DNA of 64,000 bases from Vescimonas coprocola (GCF_018408575.1 NZ_AP023418.1:2074415-2138414); one strand, 5' to 3'; numbered from the stretch's first letter, positions 9,725 to 19,144 are shown. Made by a program: numbers and translations. The notes: generated from the letters alone by a model not told the origin.

Positions 9725-11068
9725 TTATTCAAGCTCATGCCGCCGCTGTTGTTCCTGTTCCTTTGCAACGGTCAGCAGCGCATCCACATTTTGCTTGACG
9801 GTCTCGTATTCCTGGGCTTCGGCTCTTGTGGCTTTATATTCAGCAAGGAGCCGTTCCTTTTCTGCGTTGAGATTGGCAAGCTCCGTTTTCATGCTTTCCG
9901 TTGTTGGCAGCGGCACAGCCCCCATCCGTTTCAATTCTCTGGTGGCCGCTTCAAAAAGGATGATCTCGCCCTCATGCCCCCGCAGGAACTTTTCTTTATC
10001 ATTCGATCTGCGGTATCGGTCATAAAGCGGCTTTAGCTGACGGTAAGTTCCGGCGTGCTTCATCACAAGGGCAAGTTCGGCACTTCTACTTTCTATCCGC
10101 TTGATTTCTGCATGAGCGGTATCTCTCCGTGCGGATAATGCGGTCAATTTGCTTTCCAGTTCTCCATAGCTGCCGATTCCGTGTTCGGTCAGGAAATTCA
10201 TGGTCTTGGCGGCCTGTTTCAGATTGTTCAGCTTCGCCCAATGGGTGAAGCCTGCACTCTGCTGTGCTTTGATGTTATTCTGGATATCAATGAGCAGGCT
10301 GATCTTTCCGTCCTGCCGTTTCGGTTGGCGGGAAGGTCTGGATCGTCCGGCGATCCGGGCGGTAAGGGCTTCTTCGGTGTAGTCAACCCCCAGCGTTTTC
10401 AGACGGGTGAACCGTTCCTGATCCGGTGCTCTGGCAGAGATATACTTGCCGCGCTTGATCTCATAACCTTCTCTCTGCAGGCGGCGAAGCAGTTCTTCCA
10501 GATTGGAACAGGCTGGCAGGAGCCGGTCGATGGCCGCTTTCAGCTTTGCCTTATAGCTAGTGCCGTTCTGCGTGGCCTGATGTTCAATATAGCTCTTGCC
10601 CTTGTCCTGTCCAGGAATAATGACAGACAGACCATGTTCCTTGCAAAGCCGGTCGGAGGTGCGGCGGATATAGTGATAACTCCGCTTGTTGGAATGATAA
10701 TGCTTGTGATCCGCAAAGCTGACCGCATTGAAAATCAGGTGGTTATGAACATGATCTTTGTCTATGTGGGTGGTAAGGACAAACTCATACTTGCCGCCCA
10801 GGATTTCTTTTGCGAGTTCCATGCCGATCTCATGGGCCTGTTCCGGCGTGACCTCCCCAGGCTGAAAGGCTTGGATCAGGTGGCGGCCCAGGTTTGTTCC
10901 CTTGTCGATGGCGTGGCGGCGGGTCCAGGAAAATTCGATATCCGCAGTTTCGGCGGCGCAGCCATAGGCGGATACCAGGAGCTTCCCGTCTGTTTTCTCC
11001 GGGTTGCAGATATAGTCAATGGCTGCTTTCAGCGTTGACTTGATAGGATGTGTCTTTGTAACTGCCAT
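9725..11068 (-). CDS. MobP-type relaxase (conjugative nickase)
   Basis: This 447-residue relaxase nicks oriT and pilots the transferred strand. The N-terminal relaxase domain shows a candidate catalytic tyrosine (Y19 in AAIDYICNPEKT) and the metal-binding histidine triad in HIDKDHVHNHLIFN (H101, H106, H108, H110). The C-terminal half (about 270-447) is a long charged coiled coil (ELESKLTALSARRDTAHAEI and NLNAEKERLLAEYKATRAEA), typical of this family. Its start overlaps mobC by 40 bases, so both are made from one message reading away from the oriT candidate. Assignment is firm. Confidence 0.93.
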   Translation of the reverse strand: MAVTKTHPIKSTLKAAIDYICNPEKTDGKLLVSAYGCAAETADIEFSWTRRHAIDKGTNLGRHLIQAFQPGEVTPEQAHEIGMELAKEILGGKYEFVLTTHIDKDHVHNHLIFNAVSFADHKHYHSNKRSYHYIRRTSDRLCKEHGLSVIIPGQDKGKSYIEHQATQNGTSYKAKLKAAIDRLLPACSNLEELLRRLQREGYEIKRGKYISARAPDQERFTRLKTLGVDYTEEALTARIAGRSRPSRQPKRQDGKISLLIDIQNNIKAQQSAGFTHWAKLNNLKQAAKTMNFLTEHGIGSYGELESKLTALSARRDTAHAEIKRIESRSAELALVMKHAGTYRQLKPLYDRYRRSNDKEKFLRGHEGEIILFEAATRELKRMGAVPLPTTESMKTELANLNAEKERLLAEYKATRAEAQEYETVKQNVDALLTVAKEQEQQRRHELE

Positions 11069-11358
11069 ATCTGATCCAGCCTTTCCCGTATCTCGTCCAT
11101 GTCGGCCTGATACGCAGGACCTCCGGCGTTGATCCGCTTGGCGATCTGGTTGATGTTCCGACCGATGGCGGAAAGCTCTTTGGTAAATGCCTTGATATCT
11201 GCGGTGTCAGTATAGATGATATACCCGTCAATCGCCATCTTGCGGAGGTAGGCGCCATATCTGCGTGTGGGTAGCTGGCTCATTTTTTCGTCTATGAGCC
11301 GTTTTTCATCCTCCGTGACATAGAATTTCATTTGGATATTCCGCTTTCGGTTTGCCAT
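11029..11358 (-). CDS. mobC: MobC-like relaxosome accessory protein
   Basis: A 109-residue basic protein starting at ATG 11358 (GGAGG 6-7 bases upstream); a longer in-frame reading from 11451 would run through the oriT candidate and has no ribosome site. The N-terminus (NIQMKFYVTEDEKRLIDEKM) looks like a ribbon-helix-helix DNA-binding unit, followed by RRYGAYLRKMAIDG and an AIGRNINQIAKRIN helix characteristic of MobC. It should bind oriT and help the relaxase nick. Its gene overlaps the relaxase gene, and it is the first gene after the oriT-like inverted repeats. Confidence 0.9.
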   Translation of the reverse strand: MANRKRNIQMKFYVTEDEKRLIDEKMSQLPTRRYGAYLRKMAIDGYIIYTDTADIKAFTKELSAIGRNINQIAKRINAGGPAYQADMDEIRERLDQIWQLQRHILSSQR

Positions 11359-11379
11359 GCGTCGCCTCCGTTCTTTATA

Positions 11380-11530
11380 AGGGTTTGGGACTATCCCAAC
11401 AAGCAATTTTGAATTTTCGGGTAGAGGGCCTGAAAATCTCAAAATTCGCAAGCGGGTACTCGCTTGCTGTGCTTGCTACCGTAACCCTACCCTCGTATTC
11501 TCTCCCTACTAATACTACAATTTGAAACGG
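11380..11530. other. oriT: Candidate origin of transfer (oriT)
   Basis: Directly upstream of mobC lie three nested or adjacent inverted repeats: TTGGGA/TCCCAA (11385-11399); an imperfect AT-rich pair, AATTTTGAATTTTC with GAAAATCTCAAAATT (11405-11446); and GCAAGCG/CGCTTGC (11448-11467). They are followed by a pyrimidine-rich strand (TACCGTAACCCTACCCTCG). Inverted repeats next to a MobC-relaxase operon are the usual oriT signature. The nick site is not identified. Confidence 0.6.
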
Positions 11531-11560
11531 AGATTTTGGCTGACTTACTGAAAAAATCTA

Positions 11561-11602
11561 AAGAAAGACGGTATTGTTGCCTTTAACAGGTGATAATACC
11601 GC
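11561..11602 (-). terminator. Terminator of the araC gene
   Basis: Reading leftward, GGTATT (11595-11600) pairs with AATACC (11570-11575) and is followed by a T-rich tract (CTTTCTTTAGATTTTTT). It separates the leftward araC gene from the oriT region. Confidence 0.6.
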
Positions 11603-11610
11603 CTCTACAT

Positions 11611-12603
11611 TTATATATTTCCCAAATTCTTTGACCGCCGGTATTCCAGCGGAGAAAGACCAAACTGCTTTTTGAACACGGCTGCAAATTTTCCTTGATT
11701 AGAGTAGCCGACCTGTTCGGATATTTCGGCAATCAGACGCTTTGTGTCCGAAAGAAGCCTTGCGGCTTCGTTCATACGGAGTTCCCGCAGCCAGGTGGAT
11801 ATATTCTGTCCATATACGCCTCTAAAATAATTTTTCAGGCTGGTTTCACTGACCGAAAATCGTTCTGCAATCTGTCTTACAGGGATGTGCTGGCGAAGGT
11901 CATCAGAAAGGATTTGTGCCGCCCTTTTTGCAATTTCAACCTGTGTTTCCGTGTAGAAGCCGCAAGTTTTCGGAGGCCGGATTTCCATGTTAAGAAGCCG
12001 GTGGAGAAGTTCAAGAGTATAGATTTGCAAATGGAAGGCAGAGGGTCTTTCGGATAGCCGCCAGAGGTTTTGAAATATATTTTCCAGTTCACTATCCGCT
12101 TCGTTGATATATGTCTTATGATTGCCACAATAATTTTCTTCCAGCGTAGGGAGGTCAAGTGAAAAAGATTTCAAAAGTTCACCGCAGGACTGTAAAAGAA
12201 GTGGCAGGTCAAAGTATATTTTTATGCCCTGATATTGCCGTGTGGGAAAGATATATTCTTTCTGTGCGGTCTGTTCACTGACACAAAAATCATTTTCCTT
12301 CAGGTAAATGTAGGAGCCGTCATCCAGAAGCAATTCACTTCTGCCCGAAACGCAATAGTTAATCAGCAAAGGCTTTAGATCTGAATTTTCATCCGGCTCC
12401 GGCCATACGGGAGCGTTTACAAAAATAAAAGCCAAAGTCAGCCCCGGAAAGAGCGTATGGAATGTCATGCGTCCCTTGCCATCTGCCCGATCCAAAAGCA
12501 ATGTGCTGCTATTTGGACTGTTTTTCAAGGTCACACCAGAAACAGCATCGCTGTTTTCTAAAATGTTGTATATCATGTTACGCAACTGCTTCGCCCCTTT
12601 CAT
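11611..12603 (-). CDS. AraC-family regulator of the uptake cassette
   Basis: A 330-residue protein with an N-terminal sensing region of no clear family (1-220) and a C-terminal double helix-turn-helix (about 235-325: IPVRQIAERFSVSETSLKNY and IAEISEQVGYSNQGKFAAVF, ending FGLSPLEYRRS). The start may be ATG 12603 or the adjacent GTG 12606; neither has a good ribosome site. It is divergent from the MptD/EcfT/ABC operon, the arrangement seen for YbtA-type AraC activators that sense a ferric siderophore and induce its uptake genes. By that analogy it probably activates the cassette when the ligand enters the cell. The ligand is unknown. Confidence 0.85.
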   Translation of the reverse strand: MKGAKQLRNMIYNILENSDAVSGVTLKNSPNSSTLLLDRADGKGRMTFHTLFPGLTLAFIFVNAPVWPEPDENSDLKPLLINYCVSGRSELLLDDGSYIYLKENDFCVSEQTAQKEYIFPTRQYQGIKIYFDLPLLLQSCGELLKSFSLDLPTLEENYCGNHKTYINEADSELENIFQNLWRLSERPSAFHLQIYTLELLHRLLNMEIRPPKTCGFYTETQVEIAKRAAQILSDDLRQHIPVRQIAERFSVSETSLKNYFRGVYGQNISTWLRELRMNEAARLLSDTKRLIAEISEQVGYSNQGKFAAVFKKQFGLSPLEYRRSKNLGNI

Positions 12604-12750
12604 CACGCAAAATCGCTGATAGTATTATACCTGCGAGAAAACTCCTGGTCAATGGATATTCTGGTAGAGCGAAAAAGCTCCTTGCTATACGGGCTTAAAA
12701 TACCGATATGTGCATAGAAGCACAGCTGAATTTATGCTATCATTAGGGTC

Positions 12751-12768
12751 GGTTAGCAAGAACTAATC
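12751..12768. promoter_or_regulatory. Candidate DtxR-type operator before the uptake operon
   Basis: GGTTAG (12751-12756), a 6-base spacer and CTAATC (12763-12768) form an interrupted near-palindrome about 34 bases before the MptD gene start. TTAG/CTAA half-sites occur in DtxR/IdeR boxes, and the operon encodes a DtxR-type repressor at its end. A TATCAT -10-like element lies at 12738-12743 without a good -35, which would fit an activator-dependent promoter. Confidence 0.45.
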
Positions 12769-12801
12769 AAGACGAAAGTAATCATGTTAGGAGGTTTCGC
12801 A

Positions 12802-13383
12802 ATGAACAACAAATTGCAAGGAAAGGATCTCATCAATATCGGTATTTTCACGGCGATTTATTTTATCGTCATTTTCGCTGCGGCGTCCATCGGTTTTATC
12901 CCGATTTTCATTCCGCTTATCAGCGTGATCGTGCCGCTTGTGGGCGGTATTCCGATGATGTTGTTCTTCTCCAAAATCAAAAAATTCGGTATGCTTACCA
13001 TCTGCGGGGTGCTGCTCGGTATCATTATGTTGCTGACCGGCATGGGCTGGTGGTGCATCCCTACCGGGCTGATTTTCGGGCTGATTTCCGATTTTATGAT
13101 GAAAGCCTGTGACTACAAGAACGCCAAGCGTGAAGTGCTGATCCACGGCGTTTTTTCCATGTGGGTAATCGGGGCGTTTATTCCCATCGTTGTGACGCGT
13201 GACGCTTACTACCAGAGCCTGCTCCCCGGCTACGGTCAGGAATATGCCGACACGCTCATGGCTTATATGCCCGACTGGATTTTGCCTGTACTGCTTATTG
13301 CTGCTTTCGTCAGTGGTCTTGTCGGCGGCCTGATCGGACGGAAGATTTTCAAAAAGCACTTTGAGCGGGCGGGAATTGTGTAA
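12802..13383 (+). CDS. MptD-family ECF transporter S component
   Basis: A 193-residue membrane protein with about six hydrophobic helices. ATG 12802 is chosen since AGGAGG sits 7-8 bases before it, inside the longer reading from 12784. The sequence (FTAIYFIVIFAAASIGFIP and VPLVGGIPMMLFFSKIKKFG) matches the MptD putative substrate-binding (S) subunits of energy-coupling factor importers. It would bind the imported compound in the membrane and dock on EcfT/EcfA encoded next. Its stop overlaps the next ATG by one base. Substrate is not evident; the neighbours suggest a metal chelate. Confidence 0.85.
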   Translation: MNNKLQGKDLINIGIFTAIYFIVIFAAASIGFIPIFIPLISVIVPLVGGIPMMLFFSKIKKFGMLTICGVLLGIIMLLTGMGWWCIPTGLIFGLISDFMMKACDYKNAKREVLIHGVFSMWVIGAFIPIVVTRDAYYQSLLPGYGQEYADTLMAYMPDWILPVLLIAAFVSGLVGGLIGRKIFKKHFERAGIV

Positions 13384-14120
13384 TGAGCCGCGAACTTCTT
13401 GCAAGTCAAAAAAACAATAGCGGAATTTTATTAGACCCCCGGACAAAACTGGCGGTACTGATTACCATAGCTGTCTTTATTTTAGGCGGTTCGTATGAAG
13501 GTATCATGCAGTATTACATCATCGTGTTGGCAGCGATCCCGCTGTTACTTTTGTCAGCGGCCAGAAAATGGAAAGGCGCTGTTCTCTATATCCTGATTTT
13601 TGGAGGCAGTCTGTGCCTGGAAATGTTCGGCCTGTCCCGACTGACCGGCGTAGCAAACTACATCGCGGTAGCCGTCGTTGGTATTCTTCTGCGGTTCACC
13701 CCCAGCGTGGTCATGGGATATTTCGTGGTAACTACAACCACGGTCAGCGAATTTGTTGCGGCGATGGAACGGCTCCACCTGCCGCAGCAGATCACCATTC
13801 CTATGTCTGTGATGTTTCGCTTCTTTCCCACGGTTGCGGAAGAATGGAGCGCCATTGGGGACGCCATGCGGATGCGTGGCGTCCGCTTTGGCGGTGGTAA
13901 AGCTGGTACGATTTTAGAGTATCGGATTGTTCCCATGATGATCTGCTCCGTCAAAATCGGGGAGGAACTGTCCCAGGCAGCCCTTACGCGGGGATTGGGA
14001 GGCCCGGTAAAACGGACGAATATCTGTAAGCTGGGTTTTCATGTGCAGGATGTTATTTTCCTGCTGATCTGTCTGGGAGCATTTGCAGCGCAAATCTATG
14101 TGCTTGCCGCAAGGGGGTGA
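13383..14120 (+). CDS. ecfT: EcfT/CbiQ-like transmembrane coupling subunit
   Basis: This 245-residue integral membrane protein belongs to the EcfT/CbiQ family that joins the S component to the ATPases. Hydrophobic segments fill the first 110 residues and the C-terminus. The cytoplasmic coupling region contains the family-type Ala-Arg-Gly-like motif in DAMRMRGVRFGG and a second in AALTRGLGGPVKR. It begins one base inside the upstream stop and ends 5 bases before the best start of ecfA, so the three ECF genes are tightly coupled. Confidence 0.87.
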   Translation: MSRELLASQKNNSGILLDPRTKLAVLITIAVFILGGSYEGIMQYYIIVLAAIPLLLLSAARKWKGAVLYILIFGGSLCLEMFGLSRLTGVANYIAVAVVGILLRFTPSVVMGYFVVTTTTVSEFVAAMERLHLPQQITIPMSVMFRFFPTVAEEWSAIGDAMRMRGVRFGGGKAGTILEYRIVPMMICSVKIGEELSQAALTRGLGGPVKRTNICKLGFHVQDVIFLLICLGAFAAQIYVLAARG

Positions 14121-14125
14121 AGGAA

Positions 14126-15640
14126 ATGATTGAATGTCAAGATGTGTCCTTTTCTTATCCTGCCAGTACCCTTCCCGACAGTGAGAGGCAGGCCGGTGGC
14201 GCTTTGAAACATATTTCCTGCACTATTGAGGACGGTTCTTTTGTCCTGCTCTGCGGGACTTCCGGCTGTGGGAAAACAACCATGACCCGGTTGTTTAACG
14301 GCTTGATCCCCCATTATCATGAGGGGACTTATACCGGCTCCGTCTATCTGGATGGAAAGGATACCCGTGACCTGTCACTGTTTGATATTTCTCTGAAAGT
14401 CGGTTCTGTATTTCAAAATCCGCGTTCTCAGTTTTTCAATGTGGACACGACCAGCGAACTGGCTTTCGGCCCAGAGAATCACGGCATAGCGGAAGATCTT
14501 GTGCGTGACCGTGTAAAGCGTGTAGCTGCACAGCTAAAGTTGGAGCCGCTGCTTGATAGAAGTATTTTTTCTTTGTCCGGCGGTGAAAAGCAAAAAATCG
14601 CCTGCGGATCGGCAGCGGCGATTGACCCGGATATTTATGTGCTTGATGAGCCATCATCCAACCTTGACGCATACGCTATCGCTGATTTCCGGCAGCTTCT
14701 CTTTACTTTGAAATCGCAGGGAAAGACCATCATCATCTCTGAACACCGGCTGTATTATCTGTCCGGCCTCTTTGACCGTGTCCTGTACCTGAAAGATGGA
14801 GAAATTGACGGTGATTATACAGCAGAGGAATTTTGCGGCCTGTCGGCAAAACAGCGCGACGATATGGGATTGCGTCCTCTTGACCTTGCGGGGCTTTCAG
14901 AAGTTGAAGGCCCGCCGCAGAGAACGAATGAGGCGGTTTGGACGATAAAGAATGTATCTTTCGCCTATAAGCATGAGCCGGAAACCTTGCATATAACGGA
15001 AACCTCTTTCCCATCCGGCAGCGCCACGGCCATCATCGGACATAATGGTGCTGGAAAATCCACATTTGCCCGGTGTCTATGCGGATTGGAAAAGCACTTC
15101 AAAGGAACGGTGCAGGATCAGAGCAAGAACTATTCCAGAAAAGAACGATTGAAACTCTGCTATATGGTCATGCAGGATGTAAACCACCAGCTCTTTACTG
15201 AAAGTGTTCTGGATGAAATTCTGCTCAGTATGAGAACTGAGGATAAGCAGAGGGCAAGAGAAATCTTGCAGGAGATGGATCTGCTGCCTTATGAGGACTG
15301 CCACCCGATGGGACTGTCCGGCGGCCAAAAGCAGCGCGTGGCGGTTGCCTCTGCGATTGCTTCGGAGCGCCCTCTGATTTTATTCGATGAACCGACCAGC
15401 GGTCTTGACCTGTTTCACATGAGGCAGGTTGCCAATGTTGTTAATCAGGTGGCGAATACTGGAAGAACTGCGCTTGTGGTAACGCATGACCCGGAATTTA
15501 TTCTACGCTGCTGCAATTATGTCCTTCACTTAGAAAACGGGCAAATTCAGGAAAGTTATTCCATAGAGGACAGCGATGGCCGAAAACGCCTGCTAAAGTT
15601 TTTTCTGAGTGATATGAAGAAGGAGGTGTCCACAGAATGA
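14126..15640 (+). CDS. ecfA: Fused double ATPase of an ECF importer (EcfA1-EcfA2)
   Basis: A 504-residue protein with two complete ABC ATPase domains. Domain 1 has Walker A GTSGCGKT (44-51), signature LSGGEKQKIACG and Walker B IYVLDEPSSNLD. Domain 2 has Walker A GHNGAGKS (about 305-312), signature LSGGQKQRVAVA and Walker B LILFDEPTSGLD. Most ECF systems use two separate ATPases; here they are one chain. ATG 14126 is preferred over GTG 14117 because AAGGGGGTG then sits at normal distance. It ends 4 bases into the next gene (ATGA). It powers uptake through the S component and EcfT. Confidence 0.9.
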   Translation: MIECQDVSFSYPASTLPDSERQAGGALKHISCTIEDGSFVLLCGTSGCGKTTMTRLFNGLIPHYHEGTYTGSVYLDGKDTRDLSLFDISLKVGSVFQNPRSQFFNVDTTSELAFGPENHGIAEDLVRDRVKRVAAQLKLEPLLDRSIFSLSGGEKQKIACGSAAAIDPDIYVLDEPSSNLDAYAIADFRQLLFTLKSQGKTIIISEHRLYYLSGLFDRVLYLKDGEIDGDYTAEEFCGLSAKQRDDMGLRPLDLAGLSEVEGPPQRTNEAVWTIKNVSFAYKHEPETLHITETSFPSGSATAIIGHNGAGKSTFARCLCGLEKHFKGTVQDQSKNYSRKERLKLCYMVMQDVNHQLFTESVLDEILLSMRTEDKQRAREILQEMDLLPYEDCHPMGLSGGQKQRVAVASAIASERPLILFDEPTSGLDLFHMRQVANVVNQVANTGRTALVVTHDPEFILRCCNYVLHLENGQIQESYSIEDSDGRKRLLKFFLSDMKKEVSTE

Positions 15641-17382
15641 AGGAGGAAAAGAAAGACTCACCCATAGGAACTTTATGGGGATGGGGCAAACCCTATCACG
15701 GGAAATTCATCGGCAGTATTATCCTTGCAGTATTAGGCGTGGCCTGCCAGATGGTGCCCTATTTCTGCGTGGCGCATATTGTCACAATGATGTTGTCTGG
15801 GGAACAGAATTTTTCCCGCTATGTGACCGCTGGTATTATTGCACTGTGCGGCTACTTTGGGAAGGTGCTGTTTTCCTGTCTTTCTACAACGATTTCCCAC
15901 ACAGCGACCTATTACACGCTGCGTGATCTGCGGGAGAATATCACCGCAAAGCTGGCTCGCGTCCCGATGGGGACGATTTTAGATACTCCGTCCGGCCAGT
16001 ATAAAACGACGATTGTTGACCGGGTTGAAGGCATGGAATCGACCTTCGCACACCTGCTCCCGGAAATGACCGCAAATGTGCTGGTGCCTTTGGTGATTGT
16101 CGTATATCTGTTCGTTATGGACTGGCGCATGGCGCTCCTGTCCCTTGTTACGCTGGTGGTGGGCCTTGCTGTCATGTCCGCCGGTATGAAGAATTATCCC
16201 GTCAAATGGGAGGGCGCGGTTAAAGCGGGAAAGCAGATGGCAAACGCCATTGTAGAATACATCGGCGGGATTGAGGTGGTAAAGGCGTTCAGCCAATCCG
16301 CCGGTTCCTACAAAAAATATTCTGACGCGGTGAATTATAACGCCAACTACTATGTGGACTGGATGCGGGAAAACCAGAAAACCATGAGCGCCTACAACGC
16401 CATCCTGCCCTCAGTGCTGATTTGCGTGCTGCCCTGCGGTTTTGCATTCTGGCTCTCCGGCAGTCTGGAGCTTTCCACCTTCCTGTCCATTGTGATTTTC
16501 TCGCTGGGGCTGATTGGGCCGATTATTGCGGCCTTTACCTTTACGGACGATTTGGCTGTACTGGGGACAAATGTGGAAGAAATCAGCCAGCTTCTGAACG
16601 CCGAAGAACTAAACCATAAAGAAACGCCGATCAAGCTGGAAAATACCGGCATTTCTCTTAGGTCTGTGTCGTTTTCCTATGACGGGACAACAGAGGTTTT
16701 GCATGATGTGAATCTCGCCATCCACCCCGGAACCATGACCGCTCTTGTAGGGCCGTCCGGCTCCGGCAAGTCTACGGTGGCGAAGCTGATTGCCGGGTAT
16801 TGGGATGTTACATCCGGCAGCATTACCCTCGGCGGCCATGAGCTGAAGGATATGCCGCTGTCTGAAATTGCAGACCAGATTTCCTATGTATCTCAGGACA
16901 ACTACCTGTTTAACCGCAGTATCCGGGAGAATATCCGCATGGGAAGACCCAGTGCCACGGACGCAGAGGTGGAGCAGGCAGCCAAACAAAGCGGCTGCGA
17001 CGCCTTTATCCGCAAGCTGGATAATGGCTATGATACGGTTGTCGGCAGCGCCGGTTCCCATCTTTCCGGCGGTGAACGCCAGCGGATTGCCATCGCCCGC
17101 GCCATGCTGAAAAATGCGCCGGTTGTCATTTTGGACGAGGCAACTGCCTATATCGACCCAGAGAATGAGGCGCTGGTGCAGAAAGCCATTTCCACTTTGA
17201 CTGTCGGCAAGACCCTGATTGTGATCGCACACCGGCTGTCTACCATTGTTGGCGCAGATAACATCGTTGTGGTGAAGGATGGAAACATCCACGCACAGGG
17301 TACGCATGAGAAGCTGCTGGAAACCTGCCCCCTCTACCGGGATATGTGGCAGGCGCACATCGGCGCGAAAGACCAGATGTAA
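15637..17382 (+). CDS. ABC transporter half-molecule, YbtP/IrtA-like
   Basis: A 581-residue fused permease-ATPase: six membrane helices of the exporter fold (about 20-300) and an ABC domain (about 335-580) with Walker A GPSGSGKS, signature LSGGERQRIAIA, Walker B VVILDEATAYID and switch His in IAHRLST. Exporter-fold pairs encoded beside an AraC regulator and a DtxR repressor resemble YbtP/YbtQ and IrtAB, which import ferric siderophores despite their fold. It overlaps ecfA by 4 bases and is followed 14 bases later by its partner. Direction of transport cannot be read from sequence; a multidrug exporter is the alternative. Confidence 0.88.
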   Translation: MKEEKKDSPIGTLWGWGKPYHGKFIGSIILAVLGVACQMVPYFCVAHIVTMMLSGEQNFSRYVTAGIIALCGYFGKVLFSCLSTTISHTATYYTLRDLRENITAKLARVPMGTILDTPSGQYKTTIVDRVEGMESTFAHLLPEMTANVLVPLVIVVYLFVMDWRMALLSLVTLVVGLAVMSAGMKNYPVKWEGAVKAGKQMANAIVEYIGGIEVVKAFSQSAGSYKKYSDAVNYNANYYVDWMRENQKTMSAYNAILPSVLICVLPCGFAFWLSGSLELSTFLSIVIFSLGLIGPIIAAFTFTDDLAVLGTNVEEISQLLNAEELNHKETPIKLENTGISLRSVSFSYDGTTEVLHDVNLAIHPGTMTALVGPSGSGKSTVAKLIAGYWDVTSGSITLGGHELKDMPLSEIADQISYVSQDNYLFNRSIRENIRMGRPSATDAEVEQAAKQSGCDAFIRKLDNGYDTVVGSAGSHLSGGERQRIAIARAMLKNAPVVILDEATAYIDPENEALVQKAISTLTVGKTLIVIAHRLSTIVGADNIVVVKDGNIHAQGTHEKLLETCPLYRDMWQAHIGAKDQM

Positions 17383-17396
17383 GGGGGTGTTGTCGG

Positions 17397-19133
17397 ATGT
17401 ATGGAACATTGAAAAAAATCTTTGCTTTTGCAGGCAGCAAAAAGGGGCTTCTAAAAAAATCCCTGTTATTCTCATTCCTGTCCGGGCTGTTTTCAGCCAT
17501 GCAGTTTGCCGCCCTCTTTGTAGTGATCGGCGCGCTGGTATCTGACAACCGGGACGGAAAGTTTATCTGGCTTTCGCTGGGGATTATGGCCGTTTCCCTC
17601 ATTGGGCGTATTATTACGACCTATTTCTCCACGATGGAGCAAACGGAAACCGGCTATTGCATGGTGGCGGAAAAGCGTATCCACATCGGAGATCGGCTGC
17701 GCTACATCCCGATGGGCTACTTCAACAAGAATAGTATCGGGAACATTACCGCCATTGTCACAACAACTTTGGGCGATGTAGAGAACTCAGCAGCCCGTGT
17801 CCTGGTGTCAGTGCTGGGCGGTTTTTTCAACTCGGTTGCCCTTGTCATCGTCCTGTTGGTATTTGACTGGCGGATCGGTCTTGTGGCCGTTGCTGGTGTC
17901 CTGATTTACCTTGCGGCGGCGGAACTGGCGCTTCGCAAATCTGCCGCGCTCAGCGGGGTACGCCAGCACACACAGGAGTCCCTTGTGGAGTCTGTGTTGG
18001 AGTACATTCAGGGGATGGGGATTGTCAAAGCATTTGGACTGGAACGGGACAGCACGCAGTCTATCGGCAGTGCAATTAAGGCGAGCTGCCGAGATAACCT
18101 GAAATTGACAAAGGCCAGCGTTCCCTATGACGCCATCAAACAGGCCGTTGTCCGGGTGTTTAGCGTCCTGTTGCTTTTGGCCTCGGTCTGGTTCTGGCTG
18201 GACGGCTCCCTGTCGCTGGCCTACGGCTTGATTTTGGTGATTGCTTCTTTCATGGTGTTCAACGATTTGGAGAACGCCGGGAATATGGCCTCTCTGCTAC
18301 AAATGCTGGCGGCCTCGATGGATACGGCAAACTCCATTGATGACACGCCGGTGATGGACGAGAAAGGCGCTGACATTACGCCGAAGTCCAGCGAGATCGT
18401 GTTTGACAAGGTGGATTTTTCCTACGCAGACCGCAAGATATTAGATCAGGTCAGCTTTACCATTCCCGAAAAAACGACTACGGCCATTGTCGGCCCTTCC
18501 GGGGCAGGAAAGACAACGATGTGCAACCTGATTGCCCGTTTTTGGGATGTGAATGCCGGGAAGATTACCATAGGCGGTACGGATGTACGGGATTTTAAGC
18601 TGGACAGCCTGATGAAGAATATCTCGATGGTGTTCCAGAGCGTATACCTCTTTGCAGATACGATTGAGAACAATATCAAGTTTGGCTGCCCGGACGCCAC
18701 CCATGAGCAGGTGGTTGAGGCGGCGAAGAAGGCTTGCTGCCATGACTTTATTTCTGCCCTGCCGGATGGCTATGACACTGTGATTGGCGAGGGCGGCGGC
18801 ACTCTGTCTGGCGGCGAGAAACAGCGGATTTCCATCGCCCGCGCCATACTGAAGGACGCACCCATCATCATTTTGGACGAGGCGACAAGCAGTGTTGACC
18901 CGGAAAATGAGGATGAATTGCAGCGGGCTATTGAGGCGCTGACCCATGACAAGACTATCATCATGATTGCCCACCGGCTGAAAACCGTCCGCAACGCCGA
19001 TCAGATCCTTGTACTGGACAACGCTCATATCGTCCAGCGCGGCACTCATGCGGAGCTGATCCAGCAGAAGGGCCTGTATGCCGACTTTGTATCGGCCAGA
19101 CAGGAGGCCATCGGCTGGAAGTTGGCTCAGTAA
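17397..19133 (+). CDS. ABC transporter half-molecule, YbtQ/IrtB-like partner
   Basis: A 578-residue fused permease-ATPase starting at ATG 17397 (AAGGGGGTG upstream); an earlier in-frame start at 17346 lies inside the previous gene and adds an unlikely sequence. Membrane helices fill about 20-300; the ABC domain has Walker A GPSGAGKT, signature LSGGEKQRISIA, Walker B IIILDEATSSVD and IAHRLKT. It should form a heterodimer with the preceding gene product. It is followed 11 bases on by the DtxR-type gene, so the repressor is co-transcribed with the transporters. Confidence 0.88.
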   Translation: MYGTLKKIFAFAGSKKGLLKKSLLFSFLSGLFSAMQFAALFVVIGALVSDNRDGKFIWLSLGIMAVSLIGRIITTYFSTMEQTETGYCMVAEKRIHIGDRLRYIPMGYFNKNSIGNITAIVTTTLGDVENSAARVLVSVLGGFFNSVALVIVLLVFDWRIGLVAVAGVLIYLAAAELALRKSAALSGVRQHTQESLVESVLEYIQGMGIVKAFGLERDSTQSIGSAIKASCRDNLKLTKASVPYDAIKQAVVRVFSVLLLLASVWFWLDGSLSLAYGLILVIASFMVFNDLENAGNMASLLQMLAASMDTANSIDDTPVMDEKGADITPKSSEIVFDKVDFSYADRKILDQVSFTIPEKTTTAIVGPSGAGKTTMCNLIARFWDVNAGKITIGGTDVRDFKLDSLMKNISMVFQSVYLFADTIENNIKFGCPDATHEQVVEAAKKACCHDFISALPDGYDTVIGEGGGTLSGGEKQRISIARAILKDAPIIILDEATSSVDPENEDELQRAIEALTHDKTIIMIAHRLKTVRNADQILVLDNAHIVQRGTHAELIQQKGLYADFVSARQEAIGWKLAQ

Positions 19134-19144
19134 AGGAGGTTCAG

